This document shows, piece by piece, positions 41,901 to 53,900 of a DNA stretch of 64,000 nt (position 1 is the first letter of the stretch; each line of letters begins with the position of its first letter). The notes beneath the pieces were generated by a model. It saw nothing but the letters and a program-made list of their open reading frames with translations, was not told the DNA's origin and ran no database searches. The translations under genes and the position numbers were made by a program. Source of the DNA: Microvelia longipes (taxonomy: Eukaryota; Arthropoda; Insecta; Hemiptera; Veliidae); NCBI GenBank assembly GCA_018340805.1, contig JACMZG010001870.1:50975861-51039860 (forward strand), written 5' to 3'.

Positions 41901-44900
41901 TTTATTTGAATAAAATATATAAAGTGTATACTCATATTAAGTAAGATAATTATTTGTCAATTATTAATTGCTTCTAGCTCACTCTAATTTATCATTATAT
42001 TTAATTTATAATTATTTATTTTTTGTGAAAACAATTTATTTTTAACTTGACAAAACTAGTTTTCATCTTTTTACTCAAGCAAAAACAAAGAGCAGGTTAC
42101 AAATAGTTACACATAAACTGATCCAGCCATCCTCGAGCACGACTCATTCGAGGATGTGCTTATAAAATAGAAGTATTTTGTAATATTTTATTTTTGATTT
42201 TGTAAAGCAGAATAAATGTATTTTATTTATTTATTATTTTATTTACAATTAAGATATATCTTATTCTGTATAATTTGCTTTGTTCTCCATATTTAGTCAT
42301 TTTAATATCCAGTTAATATTTTTTTTGGAAATATTTATTCATCCATTCATTTATTTTAATATACACAAATATACATAAAATAATACCCAAGTAGTTATAC
42401 AATGAATATTAGAGTGTAATGCCATTCGATAATTAAATTAAAACATTACTTGATTTATCGAAATAAATTAATTACATAAATTTTATAATAAAAGCAAAAA
42501 TCATATTAATTACTTAAATTTTATAATCAAATAAATTGAAACATAAAGAAGATATTTAAATTTTAAAATTCATTTCATACTTTTAAAACTATTTTGAATT
42601 ATTTCATTTAAGCTGTAAAAATTATTTTCTATCAGATACTCTTTAATGTACAATTTAAAATGACCAAATTCTCTTTTTTTTATTTTATTTGGCAGTAAGT
42701 TATAAAATTTAGTACAATTAAAATATCCCCCACTTTCATTCAGTGAAGTTCTATGTTTTGGCACTCTGAGCATTAAATTATTTCTGTTATCTCTATCAGT
42801 TATTACATCAGCGAAATATTCCGATGTATGATATAATTAAATATACGTGTAAATAAAAGAGAAAAAAATAAATAAATAAACATCATTAGATGTTAAAAGA
42901 AAGTGACATCAAATATTATAACTTTTCACTTATTAATTAATTTTTTATTTATTGGTTTCATTCTAATGTTTTTTTAACAATAATTATCTTAGTGGCAACT
43001 CTGTTCAAAATCAACGACTTCCCTTTTAGACACTTGCAGCAATCATTTGCACAAATATTATTTGCTTGCCTACAATATTGTTCTTTTTTTGGAAAATATT
43101 TTGTTTTGAAGAGGTTGAAAATATTTTACAAGCTCAAATTTTGAAACTTCTCTTGTTTTAAATAATGTAATAAAAATATATTTTTATTCCAAAATAAATA
43201 ATAAAATATGTAATTTATAGCTGATTCCTGAACTGAGGACCCACTTATTGTCAGGTAGATTCTCTACTCACTCAACTACCCAGGTTGATTAAAATGCTGA
43301 AGCACTCTCCTATTTATTCTACAGTCGGACTTCTATATAACGAACTTAAAGGTTCAAGTGAAAAAATTCGTTATATAGAAATTTCGTTGTATAGAAATTG
43401 AAAAAATAAATAACTCTGTACTACTTTATGATATTTTAATAGATATTTAGGATGAATAATAACCTCGCAGTTGCATATTCAGCAGCTTTTTCTTTTCTTA
43501 GCAGTCCTGTCACAGGCATATTTTTGTCCCTTAACATTATCACCCACTGTAAAATTGCATCATCAATGTCTTCGTACTTGCATACTCGAGAACTTTTTTT
43601 TTAAATTGCCACTCGTTTCGTATAACCTAAGTATAGATTCCCGATTTTTTTAAATTGTTGATATAGAACTAGGAGCGATTTTATACTTCAGAGACAAGTC
43701 TTTGTTTTTGACTCCATCGTCAGAATCTTTGAATAAATTGATTTTTTGAGAAAGGGACAGCGATTTTCGTTTTGACATTTTAATAAACTCGATTTACAAA
43801 CAAATAAAAAGTTTCACAAACGAACTGGTCAGACCGAATACCAAATTAAAACTGAAAGATTTTTAGTTCTATGCTGTGTTAATCCTAATTTCATAGAAAA
43901 TTGTAAAGAAAGAGTTTGCAAAATTAGATAAGGCAGGGCGAGAATAATTATATATTGTTCTTGGAAATTACAGAAAAACAGAAGTGCCGTTTTGGTCAAG
44001 TCCCTGAAAGTTTGTGGGTCTTGTCTTTATCTTTATTTCTGGAAATTTTGTTCGTTATATAGAAATTATTTTCGTTAAATAGAAACACAAAATTCAAGGG
44101 AACGTAAAAAAATTTGTTACATAGAGACTTTCGTTGTTTAGAAGTTGGTTATATGGAGGTCCGACTGTATTCACTTTTATTCTGATTATTTATGGCTCAG
44201 TGAACTCACCTGTATAGTGGAAGTGCATGGAATTTCCCCATCCTGAAAATTTTTGATGATTCATCGAGGTTATTACTTTGTTCAGATTGAGGAGGTAGGT
44301 GACGGTGAAAAAAAGATCAGCTTGACACTGGAGGAGAGGTTGCGAGTGGTTGATAACCAGGTGCGGCAGCTGGTGGCAGTCAGATATCCTCCTGGACTTC
44401 CTCTGTCTTCTCTCCCCACTGCATTCCTCTGGCAATACGGCTATGCTCTGAAACCTTCAGCCTACAACTCTGACTCTTTGCAATCTTTAGTTCCTAAACT
44501 AACTTCTGTCAAGGTCTGTCTAACTTCTCATAAATCCAGCTATCTTATTAGTAATGCATCAAACTTCATAGCTGTAGAGAAACATTTTAAATAGTTCTCA
44601 CTAATTTAAGAAACCTGGCCCAATATAATAATATCTGACCCACAATATTTGATAATATTATGTTAGTAATATAATCAATGATATTATATAATCAATATAT
44701 GTTAGTAAGCACTTTTTTACTTTGATTCTTTTACACCCTTGATATATTTATTTATTTCTCACCCTACAAAAAAAAATTTATAAAAGTATAAGTAGAAATA
44801 AATTATACAAAATATAAGTAAATTAAATTGAGAAATGGCAGGTGCACCCCTATATAAGCTGATGGTCGTGTACAGGGGTGGTCGTGTTGGGCCTAACTAT

Positions 44901-47900
44901 TTTTAATATTGATACGAAAAGAAAAGTAAAATAAAAAGTGGTTTCTTTAAGCAAGATCAAGATTATGAAAATTGAACAAGGTAAAATAAATTATAATTAC
45001 AGATGAAGCACTAAGACAAGAACACTAGGAGAGAAATATAGAAAAAATTTTGAAAATTCATTTGACACAGAAAAAATTATCGATAGGTTTGAGATTTGGC
45101 TTGCATGTAGTTCAACATACCACATATGTTGCATATATAAGACCAACATACCAACGTGCCAAGTTTCATTACACTATCAGCTTTAGTTATCTTTTATCAA
45201 ATGACTTGTGTATGTTTTTTTAAAAAATTGTAAAAATTCGGAAAACAATTCAATTGGGTTGAAATTTGGCACAAATATATTTCTTATGTAATAAATAAGT
45301 GTACTAATTCTTGCAGTATTTGTTTTAGAGTCAATTAATTATATTAAATATAATTCTTTATAATTATAGTCTCTTAAGTGTGCTATTTTTATATAATTGA
45401 ATAAGTACACTAAGTTTTGTTTCAATACAGGAAGTATATCTACGATTTTTGTTGGATCATAAAAGTTAAGTAGCATCGAGTAAGGTCAGTGCATGGATGG
45501 GTGACCGCTGAGAATAAAACTATTGTAACTACTATCTGAGGACCATTGAAATGAGTCCTAAGAGGTGTTGCAGTATAAATTTTGCAAATTGTATATTCTG
45601 AGGATGAATGAAGTGAGTCTGAAGTAAGGGGGATAAGCTTAGCGAAGTCCGTGTGGTTCGAGGTTGAAAACGAAATTTGATGTGGTGCGGTTCAGAGGTA
45701 TACTGTACCCGATTTTTTATTTTTTTTCTACATCTTTAAAGTATGATGCTTTACAAGTATGATAGCATGTCGATGTTTAAAGTATATTTCAATTATTTTT
45801 ATCTAACTTTTTAATAATATAATTTTAGGTATGATTATTGTACTTACTAGCTAGCACCCCTCCTAAACTATTTTTGTTTTAATTAATCTCTAAGGACATT
45901 ACTGCACTTTTATTACTGATGTTACTGATGAAGAGTTGTTTGTGGGTTTAGATAGTAGATGCAGAGTTCGGTGAGACACTGGTTCCGGTTGATGAATCGA
46001 TGACTTGTCTGCTGGAGAACCAAGTGCGGAGGATGCTGATGGAATCACCCGGTGGAAGAATGAAGCTTTCCACTCTCAAACAGAAATTCAACAAGTCATT
46101 CCATGACAGACTCACTCCTCCACAGATCTACTCCCTCCTCCGCGACTCCATCAAGGTATTCTTACTTCTGTTGTTCTTTTCACCTTAAAATACTTGTATA
46201 GGTTGCAACGTTTTAGATGTATCATCATTAAATCCTGAAATTTAGATAACAGAACAATTTAGATAACAGGTAAAAATTTAGATAACAGGTAAAAATTTAG
46301 ATAACAGGTAAAAAAAATTTAGATAACAGGTAAAAATTTAGATAACAGGTAAAAATTTAGATAACAGAACAATTTAGATAACAGGTAAAATTTAGATACA
46401 GGTAAAAATTTAGATACAGAACAATTTAGTATTTAGACAGGTAAAATTTAGATAACAGGTAAATTTAGATAACAGGTAAAATTTAGATAACAGAACAATT
46501 TAGATAATAGGTAAAAATTTAGATAACAGGTAAAAATTTAGATAACAGAACAATTTAGATAACAGGTAAAAATTTAGATAACAGGTAAAAATTTAGATAA
46601 CAGAACAATTTAGATAACAGGTAAAATTTTAGATAACAGGTCCCAGAACTTTGCTAAAGGTTTCCACCCCTAGTTAATCCAGTTAATAAAGTAAAAATTA
46701 CTGGTTAGACATACATCATTGTTTCTTGTCCACTATAATCATTGAATTATAGATATTAAATGACTGCCGGAGTGTAGTGATATTAAATGATTACAAGAGT
46801 GTGGTGATATTAAATGAGTACCAGAGTGTGGTGATATTAAATGATTGCCGAGTGTAGTGATATTAAATGAATACTAGAGTGTGGTGATATTAAATGACTA
46901 CCAGAGTGTGGTGATATTAAATAAGTACCAGAGTGTGGTGATATTAAATGAGTAACAGAGTGTGGTGATATTAAATGAGTACCAGAGTGTGGTGATATTA
47001 AATGACTACCAGAGTGTGGTGATATTAAATGAGTACCAGAGTGTGGTGATATTAAATGAATACTAGAGTGTGGTGATATTAAATGACTACCAGAGTGTGG
47101 TGATATTAAATGAGTACCAGAGTGTGGTGATATTAATGTGATATATTAAATGAGTACCAGAGTGTGGTGATATTAAATGAGTACCAGAGTGTGATATTAA
47201 ATGGCTATCAGAGTGTGGTGATATTAACCAGAGGTACCAGAGTGTGGTGATATTAAATGAGTACCAGAGTGTGGTGATATTAAATGAGGTACCAGAGTGT
47301 GTGATATTAAATGGCTATCAGAGTGTGGTGATATTAAATGAGTACCAGAGTGTGATGGTGATATTAAATGACACCAGAGTGTGGTGATATTAAATGAGTA
47401 CCAGAGTGTGGTGAATATTAAATGACTACCAGAGTGTGGTGATATAAATGATATGTGGTGATATTAAATGAATACTAGAGTGTGGTGATATTAAATGACT
47501 ACCAGAGTGTGGTGATATTAAATGAGCACCAGGTGTGGTGATATAAATGAGCCCAGAGTGTGGTGATATTAATGAGTACCAGAGTGTGGTGATATTAAAT
47601 GAGTACCAGAGTGTGGTGATATTAAATGGCTATCAGAGTGTGGTGATATTAAATGAATACCAGAGTGTGGTGATATTAAATGACTACCAGAGTGTGGTGA
47701 TATTAAATGACTACCAGAGTGTGGTGATATTAAATGACTACCAGAGTGTGGTGATATTAAATGACTACCAGAGTGTGGTGATTAATGAGTACCAGAGTGT
47801 GGTATTAAATGATATTAAATGGCTATCAGAGTGTGGTGATATTAAATGAATACTAGGTGTGGTGATATTAAATGACTACCAGAGTGTGGTGATATTAAAT

Positions 47901-50900
47901 GAGCACCAGAGTGTGGTGATATTAAATGGCTATCAGAGTGTGGTGATATTAAATGAGTACTAGAGTGTGGTGATATTAAATGAGTACCAGAGTGTGGTGA
48001 TATTAAATGAGTACCAGAGTGTGGTGATATTAATGACTACCAGAGCTGCTGATGATATTAAATAAAGAGTGTGGTGATATTGAGTTGATGAGTTGTGGTG
48101 AGTACAGACTGATACTTATATTAATGATGAATTAATGGACTGTAAACAAATATAAACAATATATATTTGAAGAATGTAGTTGGTGAAAATAGTTTTATTG
48201 TAAAGATATAGGTTTCAGATTTTGGGTTGAGGCAAACTTTATATCATTAGTGAAACCTGATAAAAATTAACAATCACTTTTCTTCAAATATGTAATCAAC
48301 TAGTTACATGACGGAGAATAGTCATAGACATATCATAGCATAGACATAGCATAGCATAGACATAGCATAGCATAGCATAACATTCATAGCATAGCATAGC
48401 ATAGCATAGCATAGACAAGCATAGCATAGCATAGCATAGACATAGCATAGCATAGCATAGACATATCATAGCATAGCATAGCATAGCATAGCATAGCATA
48501 GTCATGGACATAGCATAGCATAGTCATAGCATAGCATAGACATAGCATAGCATAGATAGCATAGCATAGACATAGCATAGCATAGCATAGCATAGACATA
48601 GCATAGCATAGATATAGCATAGTGATAGATATAGCATAAATAAATAAATAAATTAAATAAATAAATAAATTCTTTATTACTAATAAATACAAAAAAAGTA
48701 TTCAAGCATATGTCAACTTTATCTAAATTACAAATTACCTCAGTATTTTTTGTCATTATATTTGAATTTAAAAACATTTTCCTTACAAATAATTTATTCA
48801 AGGAGCAAATTTGTTTTAACTGTACAGCGGAGAAAGGGATAACAGTACCTTGCATTGTTTAATAAATTCTTTGTAATCATCTATTTCTTTCAAATTTTCT
48901 GGCAATTTATTAAATAACTTTATACCATTATAAACACTACTTTTTTGATAGTAATTACTTTTATGTTGTTTTATTTGAATATTATTCTTAAATCTAGTAT
49001 TATATTTATGACTTAGATTAAATTTTATCAGTTCACCTTTATTTCTATAAATGAATTTAAGATTTTCAAGAACGTATAAAGCTGGTAGAGTCAGTATATT
49101 CATTTTATCGAACAGTGGTTTACATGAACTGGTGGGCTTGGCGTAATTCATCGCTCTTATTATCTTTTTTTGTATAATAAATGATGACTTTGCTAAATTT
49201 GAATTTCCCACATTACCAAGCCATACAACTTTGATTGGACAACTCCGTAGTAAACTGATTTTAACTGATCATCATTTAAATAATTTCTCAGATATCTTAT
49301 GAGATAAAGGCTTTTATTTAATGATTTATTAATACTTTTTATTTGGTTTTTCCAAATTAAGGACTCTTCTAAGTGAACACCCAGTAGCTTTATGTTGGTT
49401 GCTCTATTTATTTTCTTTCCATTAAAATAAAAATTAAAATTTATTCTACTAAAAGCTGATTTTTTATTATTTAAGACTAAAAATTCTGTTTTCTTTTCAT
49501 TTACAACTAGTTTGTTATTTAGCACCCAATTTTCCAATTGAGCTAATGATCTATTTATTTTTTCATTCATACTCTCTACGTTATTTGATTGATAGAGCAG
49601 TGTAATGTCATCTGCGTACATAAATATATTATCTGCCGAAACAAATTCAGGCAGATCATTAACAAAGGCTAAGAATAAAAGAGGCCCTAAAATAGAGCCT
49701 TGAGGCACCCCTCTTGTAATGAGAGCAGTATCAGAGCGATGCTCATCTCCTTTTTCATCTCTAATTAAGGTAAATCTTTTGCAGTTTTGAAGATAAGATT
49801 TTATTAATTCTAGCGCAACTCCCCTTATACCTAATGAATTTAACTTGACTAGCAGGATTTTATGATCAACAAGATCAAAAGCTTTAGACATATCAATCAT
49901 GATTGCTATCGTCTGAAGCTTTTCATCTAAGTTATTATATATTTTGTTTGTTAAGTTATTTACAGCATGTATTGTAGATAACTTCTTACGATAGCCATAC
50001 TGGCAATCGGATATTAACTTGTTTTTTTCTAAAAAATTGTACAATCTGTTGTGAATGGCTCTTTCAAATATTTTTTGATAAAATAGGAAGAATTGAAACT
50101 GGCCGATAGTTACTCATATTTTCTGGATCATCCTTTTTATAAATAGGATTGAGTTTTGCAATTTTTAAGACATCAGGAAAGATACCTGATATTAACATTT
50201 CATTAATAAAATAAGTTAAAGGACCAACAATATTTTGACCTATAGATTTCACTAGGTTATTATTTATATAGTAAGCATCAAAACTAGTCGATTTTTTCAA
50301 GTTGCTAATAATTTTTAAAATATCAGTTTCAGAATACAGATGTAAAAATATAGATTTTTCATGCTTTAGTAACTTTTTAAAATATTCAGTATTGACTTTA
50401 GGTTGTACATTTTTTATAGTTACGTCGGGTAGTTGAGAATAATACTGATTAAAGCATTTGGCAATTTCTTTTTTATATTAATACATTTTTATCTATTATA
50501 AGTTTTTCTATAGTTTTCAGTTTTTATTAATTCCTCCATTTTTATCTTCTTTTACTATATCCCACAGAGCTTTGTTTGAATTTACATTGTTATCTACTTT
50601 TTCCTTTATTTTACCTTGAACCATTTTTTTTTTATTTGCTAGTTTTAAAACTTTTTTATAGATTTTTTTGTAATTTTTATAATAATTTACAAGACGTGGA
50701 TTGACCTTTTTTTCATTATGCAACATCCTCAACCTCATATAAGAAATGGACAAACCTTTGGTAACAACTTTTTTTGGCTTTGAATCACAAAGCTTGATTC
50801 TTTTAACTGGCATAACACTATCAATTACTCGTAACAGAGAGCGGTGAAAACTAGCAAAAGCTACATTTAAATGCTCAGAAGGATTTATTTCCCAGGTAGT

Positions 50901-53900
50901 ATTTGATAAAATTAACTTTAATTGATTCAAATTCTCTTTATCAATAAGCCTAGTATGGTAATATTTCTTTAAAGATTTAGTCTTAGTGATAGAATTAATT
51001 TGAGCTATCTGAGCACAATGATCAGATAATCCAGTTTCATAAACATTGACATTAATGTGGTTTGTGTTAATATTGCTAGCTACATAATCTATACTAGTTG
51101 CTGTACTTTTAGTGATTCTAGTAGCTTCTTTACACATTACTTTTAGGCCACATTGTTTTAAAACATTTTTTATTTCTAATTGTTTTTTTTTTTTCTTACT
51201 AAGAGATCAGCATTCAGGTCTCCAGTCAGTATTATTCTAGTTTTTTTTTTGAAATTATTTTTAATAGTAGTTTTTCTAATTGCTCAATAAACAATTGGAA
51301 ATTTCCATTTTCTGACCTATAAATAGATAAAACAATACATTTGTTATGCTTTTTATTCTGAGAAATTAATTCCACAGCTGAAACTTCCATTGAAAATTCT
51401 AAACTCATTAATTCTAAGTCTGACCTCTGTTTAAATTTAATACCAGATAAGTTATTTTTTATCCAAATACCAGAACCCCCTCTGATTCTGTTAGGCCTGG
51501 AGTACCAGGATGCTAACTGGTAACCCCTGATAGGAGTGCACTGTATCTCCACATCTTTTAACCAGTGTTCAGTTAAACAGATCAAGTCAATATCATTTTC
51601 TCCACACACTACCTCTAACCTTTCAGTTTTATTTTTTAAACCTTGAATGTTTTGATTAAGTATTTTAATAGCAGTTGTGTCTTTATTTAAAGACTCCGTC
51701 TTTTTTGCTTTAAAAAATTACTTTCCTTTTTTCTGATGAAGAGATGATTCTTTTTCGTTCATGCTTAAATTAAAATATTTTTTATTTACTTTTTTAGCAA
51801 CTGAAGACTGTTTATTCTTAACTTTATTTTTATTTACAAAAAAACTAGATGATAGCTGTCTGACAGTTACTTTACTGACGTTTTGAGTTTCAAGATTTTT
51901 ACATTTTAATTTAATACTTTTAATCCACAAATCAACAACTTCTTGTTTGCCTCTAGTATTTAAATGGAGACCATGTCTTGTAAGATGTTGGTCTCTTTCA
52001 AGTAATTCATTGACATGAATAAAATCAATATTATCGTTTAATCTAATTATATTTTTTGTATTTTTTAAATATTTCTGTATTATTTCATTGGCAAAATCAA
52101 TATCATTATTTTTATTTAAATCATATCTATAAGGAATTTCGGTGAATAATACGTTGGTGTGTTCAATTCTTCTAATTCTTTGCATGGCTTGTATATGAGT
52201 TATCTGAAATATGGAGTTGATGTCGTTAGTTCCTCCGAATATAATGACAAAGTCTTGACCTGTGAAGTCTCTAGTCAGATTCTCTATATCCTCAACACAA
52301 TACTTTAAGTAGGCAGAAGGTTTGAAAACAGAAACTATTTGAAAATGAGGCAGTTTTTCTGACAATAATTCACTCATTTTTCTCACATGGCTGTCTCCAA
52401 GTAACAATATTTTCCGTTTAGAATTGGTGTCTGTACTTATTTTTGTTGAAATAGAAGAATGAGGACTTAGTTTTCTATCTGATGATTTATTACTTTGATG
52501 AAGTTCCTTATTCTGATCTATACGAGTAGAATTACAGCAATCATTCTCAGTAATACTGTCACAAAATACTCTACCATCACCAACTAATATTCTCTACATA
52601 TTCTTTGATAATTTCTTCTTTTTCAGTAATTTTATTTTTTAAGCAGATATTTTGATCCTCTAATTTTACTATCTGATTTTTATGACTTTTTTTTATGAAT
52701 TGTCAATTTTCTAATACAAAAGTATACAATTTTCTAAAAAAAAAGTTGGCAATACTTCCGGTTGCTGAATTATTATGTTCTATAGTCATAGACATAGCGT
52801 GGCATAAACTGTAAAAAAACAGTGGAATTACAGTGAAAATATGAAAGCTAGCTTACTGATGGACCCAAGTAGAGGTACCACCCTAACAAAACATTTTATA
52901 TAAATGTCAAATAATGAATAATTTACATCAATGGAGTTATTTTTTTATCCTTTTGATTATGATGATATTTTGAATTTTGTACTAATAAGGTTTAGCTGCC
53001 CCCATCTTTGAAGTCGATGAGGCATGGAGGTGTGGGGTTCCCATCCCTAATTACACTCTCAGATTTAAAATATTTTTGTTCAAATTCATACGGCCAACTT
53101 TAGATTATACTTGTAGGGTAAAGGTTGCCACCTGAGGCTGTTCCCACTGGGATTATATTCGAGATATTTATTTATCTTAGGCTCTAAATAGACACTTCTA
53201 TTACTATCTTAGAATAATACTATATATAGAAGGAGCACTACTGATAACACGAAAGCTGGTTCACTGGTGCACTTAAGTAATGCTGCCACCTAAAAAAAAT
53301 TGTCAATTTTCTAATACAAAAGTATACAATTTTCTAAAAAAAAAGTTGGCAATACTTCCGGTTGCTGAATTATTATGTTCTATTATTAATTACTGATTGA
53401 TTATTCATAAAATACTAATATAAATATCGGTTCATTACAATATTTAAAGCATTTTAAATTGTAGTTTAACGTATTTATTAAAATTATATTAAAAGTAGTC
53501 CTCGTCAACTAAATGTAGATTCCTGTATTCCGCCACCCTTTTGCCATCTAAGACCAGTTTTATTAAATACTCAGCAGGTGTTTTAAGTTATTATATTTGT
53601 TCTTTACGATCTTTCTTCATTAATTGATATTTATGACACATTTAAAATAATGTTTTGTTGTTAGGTTGGCATTATTACTTAGTTGCACCAGTCAACCGGC
53701 TTTCGTGTTATCAGTGGAATTACATTGTGTTTACGGTCCTGTGCTCCTTCTATATATAGTATTATTCTAAGATTAGTATTAAGGTTTTATCTTTGAACTG
53801 TGTGATTGTTTGTAGGTGAACAGGAAAGAGGGAGGTGAGGAGATAGTATCACTGTGCGGGGTGGATGAGGAGGCACGCAGGTTGTACCTGATACTAAGAG

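Larger units (their letters stand above)
48637..52783 (-). mobile_element. Near-complete non-LTR retrotransposon with esterase-type ORF1
   Basis: Minus-strand order: coiled-coil leader, ORF1 with SGNH hydrolase, ORF2 with APE endonuclease, reverse transcriptase and C-terminal tail, then a 3' UTR with AATAAAG and an (atttt/attt)n tail at 48637-48672. No RNase H seen. An esterase ORF1 plus a microsatellite-like 3' tail points to the CR1/L2/Daphne side of LINE diversity. Flanking texts atagtgatagatatagc (48620-48636) and atagtcatagacatagc (52782-52798) look like a target duplication with two differences. ORF2 is cut by a few frameshifts, most at homopolymers. Truncated copies of the same family occur in the window (26591). 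Confidence 0.9.

Noticed and set aside
45463..45515. Functional 5S rRNA gene
   Set aside because: Only the internal promoter region matches; 5' and 3' parts of 5S are absent and a shared SINE-like body follows.
47547..47849. Open frame of EYQSVVILN repeats
   Set aside because: The 27-bp unit is a multiple of three, so an open frame is expected without any coding function.
46235..48080. CRISPR-like alternation of repeats
   Set aside because: Units are contiguous without unique spacers; these are minisatellites in introns of an animal gene.
48296..48692. Cys/Tyr/Met-rich frames on the minus strand
   Set aside because: Produced by the (CATAG)n array.
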